This document shows, piece after piece, positions 19,401 through 30,511 of a stretch of 64,000 bases of DNA (within the stretch, counting starts at the first letter, position 1; each line of letters opens with the position of its first letter). The position numbers and the translations under genes are program-made. Under the pieces are notes generated by a model. That model ran no database searches, was not told where the DNA came from, and saw nothing but the letters and a program-made list of their open reading frames with translations. Source of the stretch: Streptomyces sp. NBC_00620 (GTDB lineage Bacteria; Actinomycetota; Actinomycetes; Streptomycetales; Streptomycetaceae); the NCBI RefSeq assembly GCF_026341825.1, contig NZ_JAPENY010000003.1, positions 1,984,001 to 2,048,000 of the forward strand, given 5' to 3'.

Positions 19401-20286
19401 CGGGGTCATCCACGAGATGACGGAGGCCCGTGACGTACGGATGGGCATGTACGGGCATTCCAACCAGGTGGCCCACCACGTGAATTACATGTACGACGCG
19501 GCGGGCCAGCCCTGGAAGACGCAGGAGAACGTCCGCGAGGTCCTCTCCCGCCTCTACACCGGCAGCGACATCGGGCAGGGCTATCACGGCGACGAGGACA
19601 ACGGCGAGCAGTCGGCCTGGTACCTCTTCTCCTCGCTCGGCTTCTATCCGCTGGTGATGGGCTCCGGCGAATACGCCGTCGGCTCCCCGCTGTTCACCAA
19701 GGCGACGGTTCATCTGGAGAACGGCAAGGACCTCGTCGTCAAGGCGCCGAAGAACAGCGCGAAGAACGTGTACGTGCAGGGTCTGAAGGTCAACGGCAAG
19801 AAGTGGACGTCGACTTCGCTCCCCCACTCGCTCATCTCCAAGGGCGCGGTGCTGGAGTTCGACATGGGCCCGAAGCCCTCCTCGTGGGGCACCGGCAAGA
19901 ACGCGGCGCCCGTGTCGATCACGAAGGACGACAAGGCGCCCGCGCCGCGTACTGACACCTTGAAGGGCGCGGGCGCACTGTTCGACAACACGTCGGCGAC
20001 GGAAGCGGGCGTCGAGTCGGTGGAGCTGCCGGTCACCGCGTCCACCAAGGGAGTTCAGTACACGCTGACGTCACCCTCGGACCACACCAAGGCGCCGACG
20101 GGCTGGGTCCTCCAGGGCTCGTCCGACGGCACCAAGTGGACCGACCTGGACAAGCGCTCCGGCGAGTCCTTCACCTGGGACAAGCAGACCCGGGCGTTCT
20201 CGGTCGCGAAACCGGGCTCGTACACCCACTACCGCCTGGTCCTCGACGGTGCGGCGACGCTGGCGGAGGTGGAACTGCTGGCCTGA
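16459..20286 (+). CDS. Secreted GH92 alpha-mannosidase with two discoidin-like domains
   Basis: A 1275-residue exported enzyme. The frame extends to 16390, but that start would place the operator inside the gene; ATG 16459 has GGGAGGG upstream and opens a signal peptide ending near PAQAAA. A discoidin (F5/8 C-like) domain occupies about residues 90-230 and another about 1165-1275; both carry WxLQGSxDGxxW and RSGESF. Between them is the GH92 catalytic unit with GDEDNGEQSAWYLFSSLGFY at about residue 1040. GH92 enzymes are calcium-dependent exo-alpha-mannosidases acting on mannans and high-mannose N-glycans. The exact linkage preference is unknown. Confidence 0.9.
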   Translation: MQHRARYRRSSPARRRGGWTTVVGLAAFSLLVASQGAAVALPAQAAAPDQEFASSFESGDPAPNWLNTVDMTPEGVKRASGVDGGYSTGIPGNVTDQVTDVRANGENTGGGEVKENLADLEPSTKWLVFEPTGWAEFDLSAPVKVVTYALTSANDHDERDPKDWTLQGSTDGKDWKTLDTRSGESFGERFQTKSYDIASPVEYQHFRLDITKNNGGDILQLADVQFSTGATEDPTPKDMLSLVDRGPSGSPTAKAGAGFTGKRALRYAGTHKADGRAYSYNKVFDVDVAVGRNTELSYKVFPSMADGDLDYDATNVAVDLVFTDGTYLSDLKALDQHGFALTPQGQGASNVLYVNQWNSVASRIGSVAAGKTVDRILVAYDSPKGPAKFRGWLDDVSLKTVAPEKPKAHLSDYASTIRGTNSSGGFSRGNNFPATAVPHGFNFWTPVTNAGSLSWLYDYARSNNADNLPTIQAFSASHEPSPWMGDRQTFQVMPSAASGTPATGRDARELAFSHENEIARPYYYGVTFENGLKAEMAPTDHAAALRFTYPGDDASVVFDNVTDQAGLTLDKENGIVTGYSDVKSGLSTGATRLFVYGVFDAPVTEGDSSGVKGYLKFDAGDDRTVTLRLATSLISVDQAKDNLRQEIPDGTSFNKVKARAQQQWDDILGTVEVEGATPDQLTTLYSSMYRLYLYPNSGFEKVGSKYQYASPFSPMPSPDTPTHTGAKIVDGKVYVNNGFWDTYRTTWPAYSLLTPGQAGEMVDGFVQQYKDGGWTSRWSSPGYADLMTGTSSDVAFADAYVKGVDFDAESAYDAAVKNATVVPPSSGVGRKGMTTSPFLGYTSTDTHEGLSWALEGYLNDYGIAKMGEALYKKTGEKRYKEEAAYFLNRAQDYVNLFDSQAGFFQGKDATGDWRVESSKYDPRVWGYDYTETNGWGYAFTAPQDSKGLANLYGGRSGLAEKLDTYFATPETASPDFVGSYGGVIHEMTEARDVRMGMYGHSNQVAHHVNYMYDAAGQPWKTQENVREVLSRLYTGSDIGQGYHGDEDNGEQSAWYLFSSLGFYPLVMGSGEYAVGSPLFTKATVHLENGKDLVVKAPKNSAKNVYVQGLKVNGKKWTSTSLPHSLISKGAVLEFDMGPKPSSWGTGKNAAPVSITKDDKAPAPRTDTLKGAGALFDNTSATEAGVESVELPVTASTKGVQYTLTSPSDHTKAPTGWVLQGSSDGTKWTDLDKRSGESFTWDKQTRAFSVAKPGSYTHYRLVLDGAATLAEVELLA

Positions 20287-20304
20287 CCGATACCCCCCAC
20301 GGGA

Positions 20305-20344
20305 GAGGGGCGGTCGCGGAGTCCTGACTCCGCGGCCGCCCCTC
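20305..20344. terminator. Bidirectional terminator between the convergent GH92 genes
   Basis: An 18-bp stem with a single T-G wobble (20305-20322 with 20327-20344) and a CCTG loop fills the 73-nt gap between the two stops, so it can serve both strands. Confidence 0.85.
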
Positions 20345-20359
20345 AACCCTTGACGAGGG

Positions 20360-23300
20360 TCAGCTCACCGCGAGGGTGAAGACGTGGAGATCGGCGTTGT
20401 CGGGCAGTTTCACGCTCCGGACGGTCTTGCCGGACGGGGCCTGGAAGGGCTTGGTGGCGAAGACGTACGTGGCCACCGGGTCCTTGTCCGCGCCTGCGAC
20501 GTTGCGGTAGGCGGCCCTGGCGACGGTCTCGTTTCCGTACTGGACGGTGCCGCCTCCGCCGCCGACGGTCCAGTCGGTGAAGGAGAGGTCGACGGGGTCG
20601 GTGGTGCCGTCGGTGTAGGTGACGGTCGCCTTGGTCTGCTGGTTGCCGTTGACCGCGCTGCCGATGAAGGACAACTGGCTTGCGGCTTGGCGGAGTTCGA
20701 TGGTCTGGCCGGTCGCCGAGGCGTTGTCCGGGCGGGCGGACGGCGAGTCGGGCCAGGTGTAGGTGAGGCCGCCGGACAGCGTGCCCTGCCGGCCGGGGGT
20801 CAGGCCCGCGGCTGCCAGCGCCTGGCGGGAGTAGCTCCAGCCGCCTCCGTCGTAGTCGGCCTCGTCGTGGTCACCGACGTCGTCCGAGACGCCGGTGTTG
20901 TTGTACGCGGCGAGGAGGGAGCCCGGGGCGGCGACGGTGAGGGCCACCGGCTGCCCGTACGACGTGTCGGCCGATGTCACGGTGACCTTGACGTCGTAGA
21001 AGCCCTGTCTGGCGTCCGAGGCGGCGGACAGGGTGATCGACTGCGTGCCGTCGATCACCGTTCCCTCTGCGGGCGTTGCCGTCACGCCCTCGGGCACGTC
21101 CACCCGGAAGCGGACCTCGGGGCCCGCGCCGCCGCTCAGGGCGAGGGCGCGGATGTCGAGCTTCGTGGAGCCGCCGGGTGCGAGCGTCGCGGCGGTCGGG
21201 CCCACGCCGATCTGGTACGGCTGCTCGCCCTCGCGGAAGGAGGGCGGGGCTGCGGTCTCGCTGCTGCCCCACTGCTTGTTGGCAGTGGCGCCAAGGGTGT
21301 AGTCGAGCGTGCCGCCGTTGCGGACGAAGGACGCCGGGAGCCAAGCACGGTCGCTGGTGCGCCCGTTGACCTTCAGCGACTGCACGTACGGGGTGTCGGC
21401 GGCCGCGCCCGTGGCACGGATCTTGATGTCGGCGCTGCCCGGGCGGTCGATCTCGACCCTCGGGAACAGCGGTGAGGACAGGGTGAGTTCGGCTCGGGAC
21501 GGCACCTGGGGGTACATGCCGAGCGCGGAGAAGACGTACCAGGAGGACATGGCTCCGAGGTCGTCGTTGCCGGGGATGCCGCCCGGCTGTGTCGACCAGA
21601 GCTGGTTCATGGCCGCGCGGACGGTCTCCTGCGTCTTGTAGGGCGCGCCCGCGTAGGCGTACAGGTACGGCACGTTGGTCGAGGGCTCGTTGTCCAGCTC
21701 GGACTTGTCGCCGCCGCTGCCCGTGAAGGCCCAGCTGCCGTCGGCGTTGTGGAAGAAGGTGTCCAGGCGGTCCACGGCCTCGTCTCGGCCGCCCATGGCC
21801 GCGAAGAGCCCGGCGGGGTTGTGCTGCACCATCCAGGTGTACTGGGCCGCCGTACCCTCGACGAAGCCGTTGCCGGTCGCCGGGGTGAAGCCGGTGACCC
21901 AGCTGCCGTCCGCCTTCCGGTTGGCGATGTAGCCGCCCGTCGGGTCGGCGGCGATGTTGAAGTTGTTCTGCCACCACTGGGAGCGGGTGGCGAACTCGGC
22001 GGCCGTGTTCTTCTCCCCTGCCGCCGCGGCCAGTTGGGAGATGGCGAAGTCGGCGCCGGACATCTCCAGGGTCTCGGCGGCACCACCCCAGGCGTTGGAC
22101 ACGGACGGCATGTAGTGCTGTTCCAGGTACTTGTCGAGGGAGGGGCGCTGGCCCACCGAGAGGACCGGCTTGCCCGCCGACGAGAGGTCCTGCTCGGTCG
22201 GTACGGTCGCCGCCTTGACCAGCGAGTCGAGGGCGCCGTCCAGGTCGAAGTCCGTGCCGCCGAAGGCCCGGATGCCGGCGAGCGCGGCCGGTGAAGGGTC
22301 ACCGTTCATGACGTGGGTGCCGCTCGCTCCGTGCAGCCAGCGGTCCCAGATCCCGCCGTTCTGCCGGGCGAGTTCGAGCAGCGACTGCGCGATGTCGGAG
22401 CCGGTGTCCGGGCTGAGGAGGGTCAGCAGCTGGACCTGGGAGCGGTAGACGTCCCAGCCGGAGAAGGTGCCGTACTGGGCCTTGTGGCCCTTGCTCACGG
22501 CATGGACCTTCTCGTCGCTGCCTCTGTATCTGCGGTCGGCGTCGCTGATGACGTTCGGGTGCAGGAGGGCGTGGTAGAGCGCGGTGTAGAAGGTGGTGCG
22601 GTCGGCGTCGGTGCCGCCGCCGACCTTGATCGCGTCGAGCTCGTCGCGCCAGGCCCGGTGGGCGGCGTCCTGGACGTCCGCGAAGGTCCGGGTCGGCGGG
22701 TTCTCGGCCGCGAGGTTGGCCTTGGCGCCCGCCTGACTGACGTACGAGATGCCGACCTTGACGTTCACGGGGCCGGCGCCGGGCTCGAACTCCACATAGC
22801 CGCCCGCGCCCTTGCCCGCGACCGGACGCCCGCCGGTGGCGAATCCGCCGGTGCCGCCGCTCGCCTCGGTGGACCCCTGGTTCAGCTTGTCGTCCTGCCA
22901 GGTGCCGGTTGCCTTGAAGTCGCGGTCGAAGCTGGCGGTGAAGTAGAGGGTGTAGTAGGCGCGTTGACCCTCCGGGTCGAGGTATCCGCAGAAGTTCCCG
23001 GAGGTCACGGAGCCGGAGACGGTGCGGGTCGCCGGGTCGATGCGCACGTCCGAAGTCGTCGACCCCACCTCGGAGTTGGCGGTACGGATCAGCAGCGAGG
23101 CGGGCTTGTCGGCGGGGTAGGTGAAGCGGCCCGAGCCCGTGCGGGTGGTCGCCGTGAGGTCGGCGGTGACGCCGGAGGCGAGGCCCACCTTGTAGTGGCC
23201 GGGCTCCGCGCTCTCGTCGGCGTGCGCGAAGTCGGCGGCGTACACCGCGTCCTTGGTGTCGCTCGCGGGCGAGGAGGTGACCTCACCCGCGTACGGGAAG

Positions 23301-23635
23301 AAGGGAATGTCGCCACTGCCGCCCGCGCAGCCCGTGCCGGACATGTGGGTGAGGCTGAAGCCGCGGATGCGGGTGGCGTCGTACTGGTAACCGCCGGGCG
23401 CGGCCGTGCTGGTGGCGCTTCCCCGGGTGTTCTCGGGGCTCCAGGAGAGCATGCCGAACGGCGCGACGGCGCCGGGGAAGACATTGCCGCCGTTCTTCGT
23501 GCCGATGAGCGGGTCGACGTACGCGGTGGGGTCCCGGACGAGGTCCGGTGGTGCGGCGGTCGCGGCGAGAGCCGGGGTGGCACCGCTGGCCGTCAGGGCG
23601 ATGGCGAGCAGGACGGATGACGGACGGAAACGCAT
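20360..23635 (-). CDS. Secreted GH92 alpha-mannosidase
   Basis: A 1091-residue exported enzyme. The frame extends to 23776, but ATG 23635 opens a clear signal peptide (MRFRPSSVLLAIALTASGAT, cut after ALAATA) with GGAGG upstream. The GH92 N-terminal sandwich starts with VDPLIGTKNGGNVFPGAVAP, and the catalytic barrel has GNDDLGAMSSWYVFSALGMY at about residue 690. After about residue 790 come a NEW3/NPCBM-associated immunoglobulin-like module and a C-terminal sandwich domain, probably for carbohydrate contact. It differs in architecture from its convergent neighbour, so the two are paralogues rather than a recent duplication. Confidence 0.9.
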   Translation of the reverse strand: MRFRPSSVLLAIALTASGATPALAATAAPPDLVRDPTAYVDPLIGTKNGGNVFPGAVAPFGMLSWSPENTRGSATSTAAPGGYQYDATRIRGFSLTHMSGTGCAGGSGDIPFFPYAGEVTSSPASDTKDAVYAADFAHADESAEPGHYKVGLASGVTADLTATTRTGSGRFTYPADKPASLLIRTANSEVGSTTSDVRIDPATRTVSGSVTSGNFCGYLDPEGQRAYYTLYFTASFDRDFKATGTWQDDKLNQGSTEASGGTGGFATGGRPVAGKGAGGYVEFEPGAGPVNVKVGISYVSQAGAKANLAAENPPTRTFADVQDAAHRAWRDELDAIKVGGGTDADRTTFYTALYHALLHPNVISDADRRYRGSDEKVHAVSKGHKAQYGTFSGWDVYRSQVQLLTLLSPDTGSDIAQSLLELARQNGGIWDRWLHGASGTHVMNGDPSPAALAGIRAFGGTDFDLDGALDSLVKAATVPTEQDLSSAGKPVLSVGQRPSLDKYLEQHYMPSVSNAWGGAAETLEMSGADFAISQLAAAAGEKNTAAEFATRSQWWQNNFNIAADPTGGYIANRKADGSWVTGFTPATGNGFVEGTAAQYTWMVQHNPAGLFAAMGGRDEAVDRLDTFFHNADGSWAFTGSGGDKSELDNEPSTNVPYLYAYAGAPYKTQETVRAAMNQLWSTQPGGIPGNDDLGAMSSWYVFSALGMYPQVPSRAELTLSSPLFPRVEIDRPGSADIKIRATGAAADTPYVQSLKVNGRTSDRAWLPASFVRNGGTLDYTLGATANKQWGSSETAAPPSFREGEQPYQIGVGPTAATLAPGGSTKLDIRALALSGGAGPEVRFRVDVPEGVTATPAEGTVIDGTQSITLSAASDARQGFYDVKVTVTSADTSYGQPVALTVAAPGSLLAAYNNTGVSDDVGDHDEADYDGGGWSYSRQALAAAGLTPGRQGTLSGGLTYTWPDSPSARPDNASATGQTIELRQAASQLSFIGSAVNGNQQTKATVTYTDGTTDPVDLSFTDWTVGGGGGTVQYGNETVARAAYRNVAGADKDPVATYVFATKPFQAPSGKTVRSVKLPDNADLHVFTLAVS

Positions 23636-23802
23636 GACGCGGCCCCTCCTCCTTCGGACGGGTCGCGCACCACAGGTCGCACAAGCCGCAGGGACAGTAA
23701 CGTGCGCCACGGGTACCACGGAAGACCGCGTACGGGGCCGCAGACTCGCCCGGCGGGCACCCCGATGGCCCAGCACGCGGGCTGCCGGGAACCAACTGGC
23801 TT

Positions 23803-23859
23803 GACATCGTTGTCCGTTGAGGCGATAGAGTCATGCACAGACCATTCGACAACGTTGTC
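23803..23859. promoter_or_regulatory. Paired LacI-type operators upstream of the second GH92 gene
   Basis: The perfect palindrome GACAACGTTGTC (23848-23859, extended to 14 bp by flanking C and G) and a one-mismatch copy GACATCGTTGTC (23803-23814) lie 170-225 nt before the start, 45 bp apart. The equivalent sites at the first GH92 gene are 48 bp apart. Confidence 0.65.
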
Positions 23860-23891
23860 GCCCACCATGGTCGTCACAAGCCACGCACCAA

Positions 23892-23960
23892 CCCGGGCCG
23901 GATTTCCCCCGACCGGCCCGGGCTCGCGGACCGGGTGAGTTCGTACCACCCACCCGGTCC
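23892..23960 (-). terminator. Double hairpin terminator after the LPMO gene
   Basis: Two perfect 10-bp stems follow the LPMO stop on the minus strand: 23928-23937 with 23951-23960, and 23892-23901 with 23913-23922. They share the 337-nt gap 23636-23972 with the GH92 operators. Confidence 0.7.
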
Positions 23961-23972
23961 GCCCTGAGCCGA

Positions 23973-25049
23973 TCAACCGACCCGACAGGGAAGTGCGGTT
24001 GACGGATCGTCACCTGCGCCCTGGACGACGTATCCGAACGTCGCGCTCTCGCCCGGATCGAGTTCCCCGTTCCAGTTGGCGTTGTGCACCATCACCGCCT
24101 GGCCCTCGTATGTCGCGTTGCCGTTCCAGAGGCTGGCGACCGACTGCCCGCTCGGGAGGGTCCAGTCGACCATCCAGCCGAGCATCGGGACGTCGCCGGT
24201 GTTGGTGACGGTCACCTCGGCCTGGTAGCCGCCGGACCAGCTGTTCGTCGTACGACGGGTGGCCGCGCACGCGCCGGGCGGGGGCTCGGTCGGGTTGCCC
24301 GGGTCGTGGATGCCCGTCACCTCGCCGTTGCCGCCGTCGAAGACGATGTCGGAGCAGGAGTAGAAGGTCTCCGCGCTGTCCGAGCGCTGCCAGACCACGT
24401 AGACGATGTGGCGGCCCGACTTGCCCGCCGGAAGTGTCCCGGACCAGGAGTAGTTGGCCTCGACCGTGCCCGGACTGCCGTTGAGCGGCGGGTGGTCGAC
24501 CGTGAGGAAGGGCGAGTCCTCCATGTCGTCCCAAGTCAGCGTCCGCGTCGGGTCGAAGCCGTCCTTGGTGATGTAGACGTAGAACCAACCCGGGTGCGCG
24601 GCCCACGCGTTGTACGAGAAGTCGACCGTCGCGCCCGAGGTCAGATGCGTGAGCGGCCAGTCGTCGCGCGGCTGGTTGAAGCCCGTGAAGTTGGTGTTGC
24701 CGCCGCTGCACAGCTCGCCGTCCGGGACGAAGCCGCGGGTGCGGCCTGCGCCGTCCGAGCGGAGCACGGAGAACCAGTTGTAGAACGGCGTGGTGCCGCT
24801 CACCTGCTGTGCCGCCTTGCAGGCCGGGTTAACGGGTTTGATCTCGCCGGTGTCGGTCAGCCCGTCCTGCCAGCACAGGAAGGTGCGGCTGGCCGGCTTC
24901 ATGGGGGTGCCGTGGGCTTCGGCCTCGCCGCCCGCCGTGACGACCAGGCCGAGGGCCGGGACGGTGGCGAGGAGGGCGAGCAGGACCAGGAGGAGTGCTC
25001 TGTGGCGGGTGGACAGCGGTAATCGCGTCACGCGTGCGGGCATGAGCAT
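23973..25049 (-). CDS. Secreted AA10 lytic polysaccharide monooxygenase with C-terminal CBM2
   Basis: A 358-residue exported copper enzyme. Signal peptide cleavage after GGEAEA leaves an N-terminal histidine (residue 46), the first ligand of the histidine brace; the second is in NAWAAHPGWFYVYIT (residue 152). The AA10 domain runs to about residue 235, then a short linker and a CBM2 at about 255-358 with conserved tryptophans (SWSGGYQAEVTVTNTGD, LWNGNATYEGQ). Oxidative cleavage of cellulose, or less likely chitin, is expected. The frame extends to 25145; ATG 25049 with AGGGG upstream fits the signal peptide. A perfect CebR box 82 nt upstream supports cellulose as substrate. Confidence 0.92.
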   Translation of the reverse strand: MLMPARVTRLPLSTRHRALLLVLLALLATVPALGLVVTAGGEAEAHGTPMKPASRTFLCWQDGLTDTGEIKPVNPACKAAQQVSGTTPFYNWFSVLRSDGAGRTRGFVPDGELCSGGNTNFTGFNQPRDDWPLTHLTSGATVDFSYNAWAAHPGWFYVYITKDGFDPTRTLTWDDMEDSPFLTVDHPPLNGSPGTVEANYSWSGTLPAGKSGRHIVYVVWQRSDSAETFYSCSDIVFDGGNGEVTGIHDPGNPTEPPPGACAATRRTTNSWSGGYQAEVTVTNTGDVPMLGWMVDWTLPSGQSVASLWNGNATYEGQAVMVHNANWNGELDPGESATFGYVVQGAGDDPSTALPCRVG

Positions 25050-25094
25050 GACAAGAGCCCCTTTGCTCAGTGTCGTATCGGGGTCCGGATGAGG

Positions 25095-25144
25095 TGGGAG
25101 CGACTCCGCGGCGGGTTCCGGTCCACCGAGTGGGAGCGCTCCCA
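25095..25144. promoter_or_regulatory. CebR operator (perfect box plus a degenerate copy)
   Basis: TGGGAGCGCTCCCA at 25131-25144 is identical to the 14-bp consensus of CebR, the cello-oligosaccharide-responsive LacI-family repressor of Streptomyces cellulase genes. A degenerate copy, TGGGAGCGACTCCG, lies at 25095-25108 nearer the start. Confidence 0.9.
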
Positions 25145-25243
25145 CCCCATTCGGAAGTTAGCGCGCACGGGAACCTCTGTAAACGCCTCGCACACAAGGG
25201 CCGCACCCCCACACAGGCGGGCGCGGCCGTCACCGCACCTCCG

Positions 25244-26848
25244 CTACGGGCGGCCGCGCGCCGACGACTCCCGAGCGGTGACCTGAGCGGCGTCCGAAGG
25301 GAACGAAGCGACACGGTCGAGCCCCGGGGACGGGAGTTGGGCGACCGGATCCGATCCGGCCGACACCAGCGCCGGACGGCCCGCGGGCGGCAGCACGATC
25401 GCGAACTCCGTGTGCCCCGGCTCGCTCCGGACCTCGATCAGGCCTCCGTGTGCCGCCGTGATGGCCTCGACGATGGCGAGCCCGAGCCCGGAGCCGCCGT
25501 CGGCCGGTCCGCTGCGGGCGCGGGAGACGTCGCCCCGGGTGAAGCGCTCGAAGACGTTGGGGAGCAGATGCGGCGGGATGCCGGGGCCGTCGTCGCGTAC
25601 GCGGATGGTGCAGCACGCCTCGGTGGCCTCCACCGAGGCGATGACGGTGGTGCCGGCAGGTGTGTGCACACGGGCGTTGGCCAGCAGGTTGGCCAACACC
25701 TGGTGCAGGCGCGCCTCGTCCCCGAGGACCAGGGCCGGGGAGTCCAGGAGCAGCGCCAGCTGCCAGTGGTGGCTGTCCCCGGCCGCCCGCGCGTCCCAGA
25801 CCGCCTCCGCGACGAGAGCGGCGAGGTCCACCTCGGCGGACTCCAGGGGCCGCCCCTCGTCGAGCCGGGCGAGCAGCAGCAGGTCCTCGACGAGGCCGGT
25901 CATCCGCGCCGACTCGGCGGAGACCCGGCGCCAGGCCAGGGTGGGTTCGATCCACTCGGTGCCGCGGTTCATCAGTTCCGCGTATCCGGCGATCGACGCG
26001 AGCGGCGTACGGAGTTCATGGCTGGCGTCGGCCAGGAAGCGGCGCATGCGTTCCTCGCTGCGCTGGCGTTCGCTGAGCGAGGACTCGACGTGGTCGATCA
26101 TGCGGTTGAGGGCGGCGCCGACCTGGCCGGCCTCGCTGCCGGGGTCGGTGTCGCGTTCGGGTACCCGGATCAGGCCGATGACCTCACCGTGTCCGAGCGG
26201 CGAGCGGGAGACCTCCACCGCGGTGGCGGCGACCCGTCCCAGGGGGCGCAGCTGGCGCCGGATGACGACGGCGCAGACGCAGCCCGCGACGGCGAGACCC
26301 GCGACGGCCACGACGGCCTCGACCATCACCAGACCGCTGATCATGTCCTGTACGTCCTCCATCGGGAGGCCGGTGAGCACGGGATTCCCGTCGGCCTGGA
26401 GGGCGGTGACCCGGTAGGTGCCGAGGCCCGGGACGGTCCGGGTGTGCAGCGAGCCGTCGGCCGTGATGCCGTCGAGGGCGTCGCGCTGGGCGTCGGTGAG
26501 GGCCCGCTGGGTGCCGTCGCTGGTCACCACCTCGGCGGCGACGACGTTCCCTGCACTGTCGAGCCGGGCGCCGACCGTACCGACGGACTGCCCCTGCTCC
26601 CCGAGGAAGGCGAGGCCGTCGCCGACGTCCGGTCCGACCTGGACCCCGCCCTGGCTGCGCTCGGCGGCGTCGGTGACCCGCTGGTCGAGGTGGTCGAGCA
26701 GGCTGTCGCGCTGGGCGAAGACCGTGGTGAGCGCCATGGCCACGTACACGGCGACGAGCGTGGCGCCGATGAACACCAGCAGCCGCGTGCGCAGGGACCT
26801 CCCACGCAGGCGGGCCCAGAGCGAGCGGCGCCGCGACCGGGAGCTCAT
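25244..26848 (-). CDS. Sensor histidine kinase of a two-component system
   Basis: A 534-residue membrane kinase. One helix near residues 25-45 and a second near 190-210 flank an extracytoplasmic sensor domain; a HAMP linker follows. The dimerisation box FLADASHELRTPLASIAGYA carries the phospho-histidine (about residue 277) and the HATPase domain ends with GSGLGLAIVEAITAAHGG. The ATG overlaps the stop of the response regulator gene (ATGA), so the pair is translationally coupled. The signal is unknown. Confidence 0.92.
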   Translation of the reverse strand: MSSRSRRRSLWARLRGRSLRTRLLVFIGATLVAVYVAMALTTVFAQRDSLLDHLDQRVTDAAERSQGGVQVGPDVGDGLAFLGEQGQSVGTVGARLDSAGNVVAAEVVTSDGTQRALTDAQRDALDGITADGSLHTRTVPGLGTYRVTALQADGNPVLTGLPMEDVQDMISGLVMVEAVVAVAGLAVAGCVCAVVIRRQLRPLGRVAATAVEVSRSPLGHGEVIGLIRVPERDTDPGSEAGQVGAALNRMIDHVESSLSERQRSEERMRRFLADASHELRTPLASIAGYAELMNRGTEWIEPTLAWRRVSAESARMTGLVEDLLLLARLDEGRPLESAEVDLAALVAEAVWDARAAGDSHHWQLALLLDSPALVLGDEARLHQVLANLLANARVHTPAGTTVIASVEATEACCTIRVRDDGPGIPPHLLPNVFERFTRGDVSRARSGPADGGSGLGLAIVEAITAAHGGLIEVRSEPGHTEFAIVLPPAGRPALVSAGSDPVAQLPSPGLDRVASFPSDAAQVTARESSARGRP

Positions 26849-27561
26849 CTCCCGTCCTCCGGCGGCCTGATGGCGTACCCGACCCCGCGCACGGTGTGGA
26901 TCATGGGCGCCCGGCCCTTGTCGAGCTTCCGGCGCAGGCTCGAGATGTACACCTCGATCAGGTTTCCGCCGCCGTCGAAGGAGCTGCTCCACACGTGGTC
27001 GAGGATCTGGGCCTTGCTCAGCACCTGGCGCGGGTGGCTCAGCAACAGGCTGAGCAGGTCGAACTCCTTGGCGGTGAGCTGGACCGGCGTACCGTCGCGG
27101 TGCACCTCACGGGTGTCCTCGCTCAGCATCAGGTCGCCGAGGACACGCGCTGACCCTTCGGACCGGTCCTCCTCGGCACCGGAGCGCCTCAGCAGTCCGC
27201 GCAGCCGCAGTACGACCTCCTCCAGCGAGAAGGGCTTCGTCACATAGTCGTCGGCGCCCGCCTCAAGGCCGTCGAGGCGGTGCTCAAGGGCGTCCCGCGC
27301 GGTCAGCATGAGCACGGGCAGTTTCGGCCGCTCGTACCGCAGCCGCCGCAGGACCTGGAGTCCGTCCAGGTCGGGCAGCATCCCGTCGAGGACGACGGCA
27401 TGCGGGGCGCAGCCGCGCGCGACGCGCAGCGCGCTCTCCCCGTCGGCCGCCGGATAGGGCCGCCAGCCCGCCTCCGTGACGGCCACGGAGAGCAGTTCCG
27501 TGAGGCTGGGTTCGTCGTCGACGATCAGCACGCGCACACGGTCGCTTCGGGTGCCAGACAT
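26845..27561 (-). CDS. OmpR-family response regulator
   Basis: A 238-residue regulator with a complete receiver domain (DDE cluster near residue 15, phospho-acceptor Asp59 in VVLDGMLPDLDG, LTAR, and YVTKPF) and a C-terminal winged helix ending SSLRRKLDKGRAPMIHTVRG. It is the partner of the overlapping histidine kinase. Targets are not evident; the neighbouring LPMO and acnA genes have other candidate regulators. Confidence 0.93.
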   Translation of the reverse strand: MSGTRSDRVRVLIVDDEPSLTELLSVAVTEAGWRPYPAADGESALRVARGCAPHAVVLDGMLPDLDGLQVLRRLRYERPKLPVLMLTARDALEHRLDGLEAGADDYVTKPFSLEEVVLRLRGLLRRSGAEEDRSEGSARVLGDLMLSEDTREVHRDGTPVQLTAKEFDLLSLLLSHPRQVLSKAQILDHVWSSSFDGGGNLIEVYISSLRRKLDKGRAPMIHTVRGVGYAIRPPEDGR

Positions 27562-27656
27562 GTGACGATCCTGTCCCGGTTCACTGGGGGAACCCTGTGT
27601 TCCGGCTGAGATGCGCCCATGTCCCGAAGGCGCGGTCTGGGCGGAATGGCGAAGGA

Positions 27657-27682
27657 CCGCACCCCCGTTTCCGGGGATGCGG
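27657..27682 (-). terminator. Terminator of acnA
   Basis: An 11-bp stem with one T-G wobble (27657-27667 with 27672-27682) and, on the minus strand, a GAAA tetraloop, starting about 45 nt after the acnA stop. Confidence 0.8.
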
Positions 27683-27704
27683 CCCTCAACTGCCTTACCT
27701 GGCC

Positions 27705-27726
27705 GCTTACTTGCGGATCAGGCTGC

Positions 27727-27744
<18 letters not shown>
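27705..27744. repeat. Perfect 20-bp tandem duplication of the acnA 3' end
   Basis: GCTTACTTGCGGATCAGGCT occurs at 27705-27724 and again at 27725-27744. It carries the last codons of acnA (SLIRK, then TAA). The inner copy (27725-27744) is used; the outer copy lies just beyond the stop, so a second in-register end of the gene was left in the 3' UTR. Confidence 0.95.
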
Positions 27745-30441
<2,697 letters not shown>

Positions 30442-30511
30442 GACAGTCTCCTTCATGCATATATGTGCGCTTGCTACCGCATCCTGCCGCCACGGCTTCT
30501 CGACGATCCGC

